64,000 bases of DNA from assembly GCA_004764695.1 (NCBI GenBank), contig SMSO01000031.1:6815261-6879260 (forward strand), written 5' to 3'. A model generated the notes under the pieces. That model was not told the DNA's origin. It saw only the letters and a list, made by a program, of their open reading frames with translations, and searched no databases. Origin of the DNA: Schizochytrium sp. TIO01. Taxonomy: Eukaryota > Sar > Bigyra > Thraustochytrida > Thraustochytriidae. Positions 1 through 11,369 of this stretch are shown piece by piece. Position 1 is the first letter of the stretch. Each line of letters opens with the position of its first letter. The position numbers were made by a program, and so were the translations under genes.

Positions 1-714
1 CGTCATCCATGGACACGCGAAATGGATATGCATCTTCTGCTTGGATTCGATCGTTATGGCATGGGTGTAGAGGAGTTGAATTATATTGCTGCAGATCCAG
101 CGTTCATTTTCGCTCATGCCATTGGTCCGGAAAGGGCACAGTATATGCTTCAAAGCAGGCTTGCGGCAATTCAGCAACGTGAGGACGAGCGCAAGGCCCG
201 ATTTAGGGATCAACAGCGTCGTTATCGCGCTGAGCGTAAGAAAACCGAAGGACAGGGTCAACAGGACAAAGAAGAAGGAAAGTCTACTGCGGATGGCAAG
301 ACTGATGAGGCGGCCAACGAAAATGCAAATGACTCGTCAAAGCCAGCCAATAGCGATGGTGCTGAGAAGCCTGCTGAGGAGGGGAAGTCCTCAGGTGCCA
401 ATGGTGCTAGTGAAAATGGAAATAACAATGATTCGTCCAACGCCCTTGCATCTGAAGTGCCTCTTCCGCCAGGTCCTGCTATTTTCCTTCCTAACTTTCA
501 GATTCTTTTGCACCATATTGATCAGATTCTCTATCGGGACGTTCGTTTGAGCTTGTCTGAGGCTGCTCGAGTGCAAAGAGAAAGCCAGGAGCAAAACCAA
601 CAAGAAGAGAAGCAACAAGAGCAGCCACGAGAAATGAATCAAACTGCGCAGCCAGAGAATGAAGAGGAAGAGGCACAACCAGAAAAAGAACAAGGTCAAG
701 CTGCTCAGGAGTAA
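1..714 (+). CDS. 3' end of an unrecognised gene; Gln/Glu-rich C-terminal tail
   Basis: The frame is already open at the first base of the window, so the true start lies to the left; the ATG at 22 is probably internal. About 237 codons are visible before the TAA at 712-714. The first 60 or so residues look globular, with a segment rich in aromatic and aliphatic residues (LLLGFDRYGMG, then FIFAHAIGPERAQYML). A strongly charged helix follows (REDERKARFRDQQRRYRAE), then a Lys/Glu/Gly/Ser/Asn low-complexity stretch, a short hydrophobic block around IFLPNFQILLHHIDQIL, and a Gln/Glu-rich tail. I do not recognise the family. Composition points to a soluble protein with a disordered C-terminus. It converges on the F-box gene downstream, about 750 bp away. 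The frame is well supported; function is unknown. Confidence 0.7.
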   Translation, partial: RHPWTREMDMHLLLGFDRYGMGVEELNYIAADPAFIFAHAIGPERAQYMLQSRLAAIQQREDERKARFRDQQRRYRAERKKTEGQGQQDKEEGKSTADGKTDEAANENANDSSKPANSDGAEKPAEEGKSSGANGASENGNNNDSSNALASEVPLPPGPAIFLPNFQILLHHIDQILYRDVRLSLSEAARVQRESQEQNQQEEKQQEQPREMNQTAQPENEEEEAQPEKEQGQAAQE

Positions 715-1461
715 TTGATGCAAACCATCCTTCTCACATTTATAAAGATTGCTTATTCGTGGAACAGCCATGTAGGGTCTGCATAATGTTAAAACATAAA
801 TATAACAACAACGAAAATTACAATATTCCATTGCCCACCTTTAATTGCAAAACTCAAGTTAAGAAGGAAGAAGCGTGCTCGCTTTCCCCTCTGTTTGCAT
901 TTATGTTCTTTATCAATACAGGCAGAAGGCTATTTGTTTCAGTATTCTTGCAAAATGAATCTAAAGAGAAGGAAGCCTCCCATCATTTTGTGCTCCAGCG
1001 ATATCAGATATATTGATTTGTTTTCATTTTTCTCCGTGAAAAATCAGGAAAGCTTGATGTTCCCAAATTTTTCGTCAAAGGGCCGAGTGATCAATATTGT
1101 AGACAGAAAACACAATCTCTGATTGTTTTCTCTTTATTATTTTTAGCTATTTAATGATTTTTATGGTTAGTTTTGTTTTGTATTAGGTTTAGGATAAGGT
1201 TGTACGAATGAGACTACATAGGTAAAGGTAGAGCCCTGAAACGCCAGCTCGGAAAATTGTGAATATGGGTTCGGACAAATATCTACCTGGATTTTAGAAT
1301 TGAGTGTCCTCACCAAAGTAAACTTCGCAAATAGCTACGGAACAGGGGAAAGGAATGAAGACATTACTCATCAGCAACATACAGACACAAACGTGTCTCA
1401 TATTGCATATGATGACAGATATGCACACATTCACATAGGGTGTTAATTTTAATAATGAGAC
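715..1461. other. Convergent intergenic region, no gene seen
   Basis: AT-rich spacer between the stop codons of two convergent genes. Only short uninformative frames are present. It presumably holds both 3' UTRs. Confidence 0.6.
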
Positions 1462-3246
1462 CTACCAAGAAGTATCAATTCCTTCGATACTCCACACCAC
1501 GACCTTGCCATCGAGACCACATGTTACAGCTTTAGGTCCCTGAACATCAACATCATAGAGGGCTGAGGTTCCATGCTCAAACTCTTTGATAATTTCGAAG
1601 GAATCGCTGAGCTTTCGAATACGCATGACACCATCTGAGCAAGCGCAAAAAATGAAGCCAAAGTCGGTCTTGAGGGAGTTAATATGAAAAGGCTCCTGAA
1701 ATCCGGCAATCATAGTTCCTGCGGAGGCATCCCACACACGAACAAGACCGTCATTAAAGCGGTGATCAAGATTCGAGGTAGATACCACACGATGGCCAGA
1801 AACCATAATACAAGAGATGGTTTTTCCGTTGTGGTACTCGCTACTGAAGCTGTGAAGCAGTAGACCAGTCGCCAGTTCCCAGATGAAGACCTCTCCACGC
1901 GCAGAGCCTGTGGCAAGAATATCACCTTCAAAGTGCAGACAAGAGACACCTGCTTTATGTACTCGCTCTGATGCCCATGCAAGGTCAAGTGAGGGGTAGT
2001 TCCAAACACGGACAGTGGAGTCATAAGATCCAGTAACAATAAGTGAGTCTGATACTTGGATACGGTGCACATCATGGCGGTGCCCAACAAGCTTCTTACT
2101 GAGCGTGGCGCTGGGCCAATGCCACACGCCGACAAAATCTTTAGAACAGGAAATCAGAATCTCACTGCTGACCATGGCCACACGATAAACGGGTGAGGAG
2201 TGTCCCACAAGCTCCTTCTTCTCGTTTTCCTTGTGCACATACCAAATTTTAATTGTCGAGTCTTCAGAGCAGGTGACAGCCACCCTTCCGTCGAACCAGA
2301 CACCAAAGACTGATCCTCCATGAGATGCGATTTGTTTCGTAGGCGCAGGTCCTTGGTCCTCGCCGAGGTCTCTCTCCTCGCTGAGGTCAACCATGCGCAA
2401 CGTGCGATCCCACGAAGCCGATACAACAGTGTCTTGGCGAATTCTCACATGGCGTACACGATCCTTGTGGCCGGTATACTCTCGTTTGCGAACATTACCT
2501 TGTATCCACCCGCACCTGCTCTGCTCCTGGATGAGACATAAACCACGCCATGTTTTCCCGTGCATTTCCAAGTTTCTAATGAATGAAGAATTTGCATGCA
2601 GTCTTTGGAACTCTGACTGCCAGATCCAATCTACTGAAGGCTTGCAGCACCTTCTACGCCAGTATTTTGACACGCAACTGGCCCTTGCCAGTGACCGTAG
2701 ATCCAAGTACCATAGAATATCTCTGCAAATTGCACTCGGAACGATTCGTGTGTCTAAAAAGTCCACCATCGGGACCCTGCTCGGGAGTCGTTCTCTTAGG
2801 CCCTTTCCGCCCCGAGATGAGCCTCCAAGTCCTCCAGCTCCCGAACTGCTTCCAGATGCCAACATACCTACATGATATTCAGAATCATCACCACCAAAGG
2901 CTCTGCGCAGATCTTCCGCAATCGCAGCTAATCTGAGGTTTACATTGCTCTTATTCACTTTGTTGCTGCCACTGCTATCGCCCGCCAGATTGCTGACTCC
3001 TTCATCCTTGATCTCTTTATCCTTGACTTTGTTGCAGCTCTTTTCATTATTATCGTTCTCGAGGAGTGGTCTTTCGCGCACCATCCGCACGAGTTGCAAA
3101 AGCGCATCTTCGCGAGCACTATCGCTTTGGAGGCGGAAGAAGGTCTCTGCCCAGGCCTCTGCAGCGCTCAGCTCAGAGACCGAGGTCTCCTCGCTCAGAG
3201 CCATGGGCGTGCCAGAGCAGGCCTCCTGCTGCTGGTCGCGGCACAT
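1462..3246 (-). CDS. F-box and WD40-repeat protein (probable SCF substrate adaptor)
   Basis: The ATG at 3246 gives 594 aa. The frame stays open a further 84 bp to a TTG just inside the AATC repeat, but no earlier ATG exists. A second ATG at 3204 (MALSEE) has a G at +4 and is also possible. The N-terminal 165 residues are Ser/Gly/charged and probably disordered. An F-box-like segment follows (VDFLDTRIVPSAICRDILWYL then LRSLARASCVSKYWRRRC). A set of about seven WD40 blades then runs to the C-terminus, marked by GHKDRV, VVSASWDRTLR, TCSEDSTIKIW, GHSSPVYRV, TGSYDSTVRVW, ATGSARGEVFIW and TCGLDGKVVVW. Proteins of this layout (Fbw7/Cdc4-like) bind SKP1 through the F-box and substrates through the propeller in SCF ubiquitin ligases. 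The specific substrate cannot be inferred. An unseen 5' exon is possible. Confidence 0.85.
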   Translation of the reverse strand: MCRDQQQEACSGTPMALSEETSVSELSAAEAWAETFFRLQSDSAREDALLQLVRMVRERPLLENDNNEKSCNKVKDKEIKDEGVSNLAGDSSGSNKVNKSNVNLRLAAIAEDLRRAFGGDDSEYHVGMLASGSSSGAGGLGGSSRGGKGLRERLPSRVPMVDFLDTRIVPSAICRDILWYLDLRSLARASCVSKYWRRRCCKPSVDWIWQSEFQRLHANSSFIRNLEMHGKTWRGLCLIQEQSRCGWIQGNVRKREYTGHKDRVRHVRIRQDTVVSASWDRTLRMVDLSEERDLGEDQGPAPTKQIASHGGSVFGVWFDGRVAVTCSEDSTIKIWYVHKENEKKELVGHSSPVYRVAMVSSEILISCSKDFVGVWHWPSATLSKKLVGHRHDVHRIQVSDSLIVTGSYDSTVRVWNYPSLDLAWASERVHKAGVSCLHFEGDILATGSARGEVFIWELATGLLLHSFSSEYHNGKTISCIMVSGHRVVSTSNLDHRFNDGLVRVWDASAGTMIAGFQEPFHINSLKTDFGFIFCACSDGVMRIRKLSDSFEIIKEFEHGTSALYDVDVQGPKAVTCGLDGKVVVWSIEGIDTSW

Positions 3247-3323
3247 GGAGTAATGCGGGATTGACTCGACCAGCAAACCATCCTCCTTATGTGCGCTACT
3301 GCAAACGAATGCATCAGCATCAG

Positions 3324-3950
<627 letters not shown>

Positions 3951-6613
3951 TGATTCGCACATTTTGAGATGAGGAGCACATCGCATCATACTTGAGCTAC
4001 AGCAGCCAGCAAGCCAGCAAGATCTCTATTGCAAGCGAGTGCAGACAGACAGCGCGTCGGAATGGCACCTCGTCAGGCTCTGTTGCGTGGGCGGCATTTC
4101 CACTGGAAAGAGAGCTTTCTGAAAGTGAAGAACAGAGTCTTTGATACAAAAGTACCAAGGCCCAGTTCTCGTTCGCTGATTTCGAGCACCCGCACACAAC
4201 CAGCTCAGCGTCCAGCAAATGGTCTAGGGAGATCTGGACCGAAAGAAGGCGGCCTGAGACTCAAGGGCCTCGGCACCGTTGCTCGCTTCCTCGCTCGCTG
4301 TTAGCAGCAACGTTGTCGTCAAATGTGCAGCGCAATAAAAAAAAATGGGCATTTGATGACTTTTACATTTCCACGCAAAGGTTTTGTATTACTATGATGA
4401 ATGGCACTGTTATAGATTGCTCTATACAGGTCGTAGACTATGTTTCTCTTTCAAGACAGGTCATGGCTTGAGAGCAGAACAATCAACTTCGATCGGAAGC
4501 ATTGCGCGATCCAGAACTCGAGGTGTGGAGACGATGGCGCGCTTCAAGTTATTGGCGATTCCGCCATGAGGGTCGGCTTTAATCCGTCGCCGAAGCGAAC
4601 ATGAATGTACTCGCGGATATTGTCAGGGCCGAATAGCTTCATGCAGGGTAAGAATGCTGACAGTTCAGGCAGCGGCCCTCAGGATCATGCCAAAATACAG
4701 ACATTCTACTCTACCATGTTTCGAACTGGACAGCAAACCCCGCGCCCAGCTTGTTTGGTAACTACTGCGTGAGAGGAGCTATTTGGCTCTGAAGAAATAG
4801 GCACTAGCATAAAAAATTCCAACATGAGGAAGTATTGCAACGTTAACCTGAATCAATTCAAGGTACGCGAGGCAAGGCAGCATAGAACGTTTGGTGGTAT
4901 TAATGGGGTCTATTTTGAAATGTATAATATGAGATTTGCTCTCTTGGGTGCATACATTTTGGTTGACGGGAACATAAGGCAGAGTAGAACTAGAAAAACG
5001 GGTCGCCAATGACCGGCAAGAAATTAAAAACTATACCTTTCTTGATGAAGGCGCTCTTATGATGGATAGCTTGCATTATCTAATTCAAAGAGATACGAAG
5101 GGTGGTACTTGGGTTCGTCAAAATCTAAATCAGATTAAACCTTTATTTAAATAGGCATTTGCTGACATGAGGAACTTGGTAGAGCTACAAAACGTGTTTC
5201 CGGGATACTGTTACTTTCGTTGAGCGAATTACATTCCCGGTTCATTCTAAAGGCGCACTATTTGTAGTAAAATAGATGCTTTGTCTATTTGCCTTTTTTA
5301 TGAAATTGAACCTTGCATCTCAATTCTAGGATAGTTTTTACGAATACACTTCTTTATCAATACGTATACAGCGCATTGATATTTGATAACTGTTCAGTCG
5401 AGATCAGCTCCTGCTTCAGATGGTGTTGACAAGATTTTCAGCTTTTCTTTTGGTGGAGAGTAGTCTGCATGTCATGATACCTTCTACTGAAGTCCCAATT
5501 GATAAGGTGCAGAACCGTATAGTTTATACTAGATACGGTAGTATAGTGCATTTCGTGTGGCTGCGTACGTCAAAGATTCACATAGAAGCTTGTGAGCCTG
5601 AGGGTTAGTACCAACATGTGTTCGTCAGCCTCAGTTCAGTCCTCGAGCCACTACTACTTCCTCGAACCTCAGGTCCGGGCCAACCTCCAGTAATTTAATT
5701 CTCTATTTCGCGGCACGGTTGTCCATCACCTCGACCTGGGCGTCAATCAAAACACATAGGCACATTCGTCGCACCTCGCATGCAAGTTATCCGTCACCAT
5801 CCTCTCTCCTCCAACATGTTATAAACTCCGTCATCGCTGCGGAAACTCTTGAGCGTATCGAAAAGCTTTCACCTGGGGCACAAGCGCGTGCGTTCTACTC
5901 CAGACATTCCTGGTTTGTCGAAGCACTTCATATTGCATATTGAGGCATCACACGCCCAAAACCCGCAGAGGCTCCTTGCATTGCCGCTTCAGGTGCCTGC
6001 CTGCCTGCATGTGCTCTCCCGAAAGGCATCATCAGATCCGCTTTCCAGGGCTCCCAAGATTGTCTGTCATCCGTGTTCCCGCCATGACGTCATCAAACTC
6101 ACTCGCGCACTTCAAGTCCAACTCCGCTCCCAGCCTCGCGTTTGCACTGACCGGGGTCCAGACTGCCCTACAGCTCCTCGTCTGCACACACTCACTCACA
6201 CACTCACACACTCGGGCGGCTTGGTGGCCCTCCAAGCCCTCACCTCAGCGCAGGCCGCCATCGCCGCGAGCGAGTGCTTCGAAGGTGAAGCTTGAACGCA
6301 GAACAATCCAAGAAGCGCCAGAATGGTCTCGCAGGTCCCTCGTCGGAGTACCAACCCGCACTGCGCTCCGACAATGCAGCGGCAGAGTCTGTCTGATGCC
6401 ACCTCACTCACGCACTCGCGCACTCGCGCACTCACGCACTCCGTGGCCAAGGCAAGCCGCGGCTTGCGCCTGTGCAGCGCCGATCACGTCCGGCATTCTC
6501 CCGCACGCGGCGCCGCTCTCCCTCGGCGCGCTCGCGACGCTGCAGGCGCTCTTGGGTGAGGGAGGACCTGGCTCTTGCGCATTTGTATCTATCTTCTTCG
6601 CTTCATTTCGGAA

Positions 6614-6645
6614 TGTTTGTTTGTTTGTTTGTTTGTTTGTTTGTT
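6614..6645. repeat. (TTTG)n microsatellite
   Basis: About eight perfect TTTG units. A similar TTTG tract occurs at three places in the window. Confidence 0.95.
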
Positions 6646-6663
6646 AGTTCCTCTGATTTCTTG

Positions 6664-6825
6664 AGAATCTGTGTATATATACATACATACATATACACAT
6701 ATATATGAAATGAAATGAAATGCGCATTATATATATGGATATATTGATATAGAGATATATATGGACATATGGATATATATGGATATATATGGATATGAAT
6801 GGATATGTATGGATATAGAGAGGTA
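6664..6825. repeat. TATA/GGATAT-type low-complexity tract
   Basis: Irregular ATACATACATATACACATATATATG followed by repeated ATGGATAT-type units with one to two base variations. It forms a long AT-rich, easily melted segment. Confidence 0.85.
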
Positions 6826-7132
6826 CAGTTATCACGCGTGGCACATCGAATCCCTCGAGGAGTCGAGCCCGCCGCCGCCAGCCTCCGCGCCTCTGCCCGC
6901 TCGGAGGCAGGCATACATACACCCGGGTGCCTCGAGGAAGAGCCCCTTGCTCGCCCATCCAGGGCCCGCGCCGGTCCTCGAGGCGGCGCCTGCGGCGGTT
7001 TGCGGACGGAGATCGATCGATGATTCGTTCATGGATTCCTGAGAAGCAAGTAAATCAAAAGATAAATCAATGATCATCGCTGAAGAAAGAAATGAGAGAG
7101 AGAAAAGAAAAAAGAAAAAAGCTTTTTTGAAT

Positions 7133-7180
7133 TTCTTTCTTTCTTTCTCTCTCTCTTTCTTTCTCTCTTTCTTTCTTCCA
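7133..7180. repeat. (TTTC)n pyrimidine tract
   Basis: TTTC units interrupted by CTCTCTCT, preceded on the same strand by a purine tract (GAAAGAAATGAGAGAGAGAAAAG, about 7083-7107). The two together can pair as an imperfect inverted repeat. Confidence 0.85.
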
Positions 7181-7706
7181 TCATTCCTTCGGTTCTCTGC
7201 CTTCTTCCTTCTCCCGCCGTTGCCCAAAATAGGGCCCAGTGAGGTAGGACTGGATCACAAGAAACACATTCCCACAGACTAGGATCGATATATATTTTAC
7301 AATAGAGATAAAGATGCAATGGCAGGAGAGGTAATTCGATTCAGTGGACGTGTGAGGGGGAGCGAGTCTCAGGGCACGTTATAGGATACAGCGCCTAGAG
7401 GGAGAGGAGGGACTTTGTAGGTGTGTTCTCCCCTCCACCAGATTTTCTTTTCCTCAGGCGCAGACTGCAGAGGGGTTGTGAGGGAGAGGTGCGAGGAAAA
7501 AAGAAGATAAAGAGACAATCCAAACAATCCAAGAGCTGTGTTCTACCGGCGCTTGGGAGGCGACATTAACGCGGCAAACCCCAAACTCCATCGCAGCAGA
7601 CGCCACTCGAACGCCTCTTTACGCAGGAGAGATACAGGCAAGCAGACAAACCAATCGGCAAGCTAGAAAACATTCAAGTGAGGTTGGATTCGCACGAAGA
7701 TACAAG

Positions 7707-9026
7707 ATGCTGGTCCCGTTGACATGCCCCGCTCAGACCTACGCTTGGGGAAAGCCAGGCCTTGAGAGCACCGTAGCGCAGCTCACAAAGGCTGCTGGCG
7801 GAGAGGTGGATGAGAGCAAGCCTTACGCAGAGCTCTGGGTCGGCACACACCCGAATGGCCCTGCCAAAACCGAGGATGACGCCACAGAGCTTATGGAGTA
7901 CCTCAAGGCGAACCCAGAGCTTGTGAGCTCAGATAAGGATCAGCAGGAGGACTGCGCAAAGAACGGACTTCCGTACCTGTTCAAGATTCTCAGCGTTGAC
8001 AAGGCGCTCTCGATTCAGGCACACCCGGATAAGAAGCTCGCGGAGAAACTCCATGCTGAGAGGCCTGACGTGTACAAGGACCCGAACCACAAGCCTGAAA
8101 TGGCCTGTGCCGTGACACAATTTGAGGCTCTCTGCGGATTCCTACCTATTGCAGAGACCATCGAGAACATCCTCGCCACCCCCGAGCTGGAGGAACTGCT
8201 GAAGGCCAACGATGATGCCAAGGCTCTTCTTGAGAACGAGGAAGCACTTAAGTCCACAGAAGAGGCTAAGGAGAAGGAGAACCTCAAGGTCCTCTTTGAT
8301 GTGCTCATGAACTCTGAGGATGCGCTAGTGGCCAAGCAGACCGAAGCGCTCGAGAAGCGACTCGAGGCACTTTCCGACGAGGACCTCAAGTTCCCAAACA
8401 AACTTGCGTTGCGCTTGGTTAAGGATTACCCTGGGGATGTAGGTGTATTCTGTGCGTACTTTATGTGCTACCGTGTGCTCGAGCCCGGTCAGGCTGTCTT
8501 TCTTGGTGCTAATGAGCCCCACGCATACCTCGCAGGTGACTGCGCAGAGATTATGGCCTGTTCTGACAATGTAGTTCGTGCTGGTCTCACGCCCAAGCTT
8601 CGTGATACCCCAACTCTGTGCAGCATGCTCACTTACCGGCAGCCGAGCCACGAGGGCGCTGAGTTTCACCCCGGAAACCTCTTGAACGGTCGCAAATCTG
8701 GCGAGCACAGCGAGATTTACGCCCCGCCCGATCCGGCTGTCACTGAGTTCCAGATGGAGCGCATTGTGCTTAAGTCGGACGATGGTGCTTACAAGCTCGA
8801 GGCTTCCTCGTACGGTTCGGTGATCCTTGTCCTTGAAGGTGAGGGCACTGGCAAATCCGAGGGGACTTCAGCAAAGGAGGGCGAGGAGGAGGCCGCCAAG
8901 AAGTCCAAGCACGAAAATGAGCTTCGCCGCGGTGATATCTTCTTTCAGCCCTGCGGTAGTGAACTCACCATCGAGGCCAAGTCTGACTTCATTGCATTCC
9001 GTGCATCTCTTAAGGGCGCTTTCTAA
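7707..9026 (+). CDS. MPI: Mannose-6-phosphate isomerase, type I (zinc-dependent)
   Basis: Interconverts fructose-6-phosphate and mannose-6-phosphate in the cytosol, feeding GDP-mannose synthesis for glycans. The 439-aa length is typical of eukaryotic type I enzymes. The N-terminal YAWGKPGLES, then PYAELWVGTHPNGPA, LPYLFKILSVDKALSIQAHP and HKPEMACAVTQFEAL are family blocks. The zinc ligands expected from the family are in place: Gln104 and His106 (QAHPD), Glu131 (HKPEM) and His272 (NEPHAY). A C-terminal block with the GLTPK motif follows. A charged Glu/Lys/Ala segment lies at about residues 150-215, and a second acidic Lys/Glu insert (EGTGKSEGTSAKEGEEEAAKKSK) lies close to the C-terminus in the last beta-domain. 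The ATG context is good (A at -3). The gene is intronless and codon use is G/C-ending rich compared with the right half of the window. Confidence 0.96.
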   Translation: MLVPLTCPAQTYAWGKPGLESTVAQLTKAAGGEVDESKPYAELWVGTHPNGPAKTEDDATELMEYLKANPELVSSDKDQQEDCAKNGLPYLFKILSVDKALSIQAHPDKKLAEKLHAERPDVYKDPNHKPEMACAVTQFEALCGFLPIAETIENILATPELEELLKANDDAKALLENEEALKSTEEAKEKENLKVLFDVLMNSEDALVAKQTEALEKRLEALSDEDLKFPNKLALRLVKDYPGDVGVFCAYFMCYRVLEPGQAVFLGANEPHAYLAGDCAEIMACSDNVVRAGLTPKLRDTPTLCSMLTYRQPSHEGAEFHPGNLLNGRKSGEHSEIYAPPDPAVTEFQMERIVLKSDDGAYKLEASSYGSVILVLEGEGTGKSEGTSAKEGEEEAAKKSKHENELRRGDIFFQPCGSELTIEAKSDFIAFRASLKGAF

Positions 9027-10781
9027 ATTGCGTCACCATTTGGCTTCTGTCATGTTTATGTCACACTGTTTTTAATCTCTAGGCGTTGCGGCGGTGGCGT
9101 TGTGTAGATCTTGCGCCCTGACTCTTTAGCTATTTTAGCCGACACTGCCCATGACCTTCCTTTACTATTCCCTCTCCTGATTCCTTTTCGACTATTAGAA
9201 ATCTCCTATACATCTAACCGATTTAGTACATATCCCGCACGATTGCTCTTAATGATGATTACCTACTAGGCCTACTTCTAGAGACTTGATTCTGTTTCCC
9301 ATCTGTTGCATCTTGGAATTCTTTCTCAACCTCAAGACGAGTCTGCATGAAAGAAGTTGCATCGCATAAATGCTCTGGAGAATATTCCCCACCATGAGCA
9401 AAACCCAACGGGTTTCAAGAACTGAGCACCATTGACCCGATTAGACCGCTTGCAGTAGGCTAGTTGCTAAGCGATCCGAGTTAGCTGCCATGTTTTCAGG
9501 ATCAAAACACGCATTTGCAGTTCGTGATTGAGTAAACTCATCCAACTTATCCTTTTCATTGTCTCGCTCCTTTGTGCTGGAGGTCGGTACAAACTCCAGG
9601 TGTCTCTTTCGCGGATTAAAAAAAAGCGAAAACAAAAAAAAACAGAAGGAACAAGAAAAAAGAAAGTAAATGCAATTGTATATATTTTCTCTTTGAAAAA
9701 ACAAAAATAAATCACACAAGAGACAATCAACGCTTTGGTTCTCAATGTCATCAATTCGTGAGCCTTCTATCGTCAGTCTGAGAGGCTTCACAGGAAAGTT
9801 TAGATCGCGACGTGGAGAGTCGCACATCAATAAGCGCCCACGGTTTGATAGTTGGAGCCATCTAGGGATGGATGCCTCATTCACGGATAGATTAAAAATG
9901 AGGAGAGCGCCAAACAAAATAAAACCAAACTTGTTTTGTTTGTTTGTTTGTTTGTTTGTTTGTTTGTTTGTTTGTTTGTTTGTTTGTTTGCTTTTTCTCT
10001 ATTTTTCTATTTAAAAACAACAACAACAACAATAACAACAAAATGGAGCTACAATTGGCCAATCTCTGGAGAGTCTGAAAGATATGCACGCACTGGCCGT
10101 TCACTGTCGTGAAAAGGGTGCCTCTACCTGGCGCTCAGTTCAATGTCTCTTACCGACCTCCATCTCAAAGGGTCATCGCTCGTGCTGATGCCATGCCGCT
10201 TTCCAGTGAGGGTGCTCTGTGTTTCTATCGCTCTTTCTTCTCTCTTTCTTCATGAAACATACACAAAAAGGAGAAAGATTATTTTAACGAATAGTGCACA
10301 TCCAAGAAAGGACTAAAGGGACTAAAAAGGCAGAAAGAAACCCTTTGTTTGCTAACTCCAAGTAGGACGGGGCTAAGATCAATCAGGAAGACACTATTAG
10401 GATAGAGGTTAGGAGGCACAATAGGAATTCTCTAATGACATAATGATGAAGTGAGATGAGAGAAGAAACGAAACGAGATAGAGAAAGAAGCAAATCGACC
10501 TAGACTCGGAGCAGACCTGCATCGCGGATCGTGGTCGTGCTTAAGAGCTTGCACATCGCCGAAAGCGCTCGAGGACTTGCATCAAGGCAGCACGGTGGCT
10601 TAGGAACCCTCTCCAGCGACCTCAACCCCGTCCGCGCAGCACTTGTGCGAGATCGCGGGTCGCGTGAACCGATACCTGGAGGCCCTTTGTTTTCTTAGTT
10701 AATCTCCTTCGTTTGCTTTTGTGCTATTACTACTTATTAATAACCGAATAGCCTTTCTTTCGTCGAGATTAGGTTGGCTTT
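9027..10781. other. Intergenic region, no convincing gene
   Basis: Holds the 3' UTR of the isomerase gene, a poly-A/poly-T-like stretch near 9620-9700, a TTTG microsatellite and the 5' region of the b561 gene. Frames up to 158 codons on the minus strand (9441-9917) start at TTG or are low-complexity. Confidence 0.5.
9936..9990. repeat. (TTTG)n microsatellite
   Basis: About 13 consecutive TTTG units, followed after a short spacer by an ACAACA tract at about 10016-10040. Confidence 0.95.
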
Positions 10782-11369
10782 ATGATCATGGGCGACGCTG
10801 CTGCGAAAGATGCCAAGGAGCGCCTGTACGCTCGGCTTAAGTGGCCTAGCGTGCTGTTTGGCTTGACCGTGGGTTTGTACGCTGCGCTGTTGAACGGGTC
10901 TTGGATCTGGTTTAGCTGGCACCCGTTTTTGATGTCGATCGTGTGCCTTACCATGGCAACTTTAGGCACCTTGCTTAAGAAAATCGGCGGTCTCGAGAAC
11001 ACGCGCTGGCACGCCAAGATCCTCACTGCTGGTGCTGCGATGCTGTGGTTTGCCTTTTACGTCATTTACACGAACAAGGAGATGATGGGCAAACCGCACT
11101 TCATGACTCTGCACGCCAAGATTGGTCTCGTTGTGCTGGCTGGATTCACCTTTGCCATTCCCGGCCTGAATGCTACGATCCACCCTGACTTTGGCAAGGC
11201 CAAGACCAACCAAACTGTGCGCTTCATGCATCGCTGGTCGGGCCGCTTTCTCATTGGCATGAGTTGGCTTGCCTGCTTTACTGGTTTCATTACCATGGAA
11301 TCGAACATCTGGCTCCAAGCCATGGTGGCCCTACCGCTCATGTTCTGTGTGCCTCTTGTTCTCTTTTAA
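10782..11369 (+). CDS. Cytochrome b561-family transmembrane protein (CYB561D1/D2-like reductase)
   Basis: A 195-aa protein with about six predicted membrane helices, roughly residues 21-40, 44-66, 76-97, 107-131, 148-172 and 176-194. Four histidines sit where this family coordinates two b-type hemes: His47 (SWHPF), His77 (RWHAK), His111 (LHAKIG) and His150 (MHRWSG). The spacing 30/34/39 fits the two-heme b561 fold, which passes electrons across a membrane, usually from ascorbate to ferric iron or monodehydroascorbate. There is no DOMON or other extra domain, so it resembles the short CYB561D2-type proteins. A second in-frame ATG at 10788 (MGDAAAK) has A at -3 and G at +4 and is probably the functional start. 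The protein ends a few residues after the last helix. Substrate and membrane location cannot be read from the sequence. Confidence 0.88.
   Translation: MIMGDAAAKDAKERLYARLKWPSVLFGLTVGLYAALLNGSWIWFSWHPFLMSIVCLTMATLGTLLKKIGGLENTRWHAKILTAGAAMLWFAFYVIYTNKEMMGKPHFMTLHAKIGLVVLAGFTFAIPGLNATIHPDFGKAKTNQTVRFMHRWSGRFLIGMSWLACFTGFITMESNIWLQAMVALPLMFCVPLVLF

Larger units (their letters stand above)
3951..7706. other. Long intergenic region with simple repeats, no convincing gene
   Basis: Roughly 3.7 kb between divergent genes. Frames of 60-235 codons exist, but they are short, overlap each other on both strands and are built from simple-sequence DNA, such as the CACTCACTCACA stretch near 6185 and the CTCACGCACTCGCG stretch near 6410. 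Distinct repeats in it are listed separately. Sequence close to 7706 should contain the promoter and 5' UTR of the isomerase gene. Confidence 0.5.

Noticed and set aside
5940-6647. 235-codon plus-strand frame
   Set aside because: Contains His/Thr/Leu repeats from CACTCACA tracts; overlapping frames of the same kind exist on the other strand.
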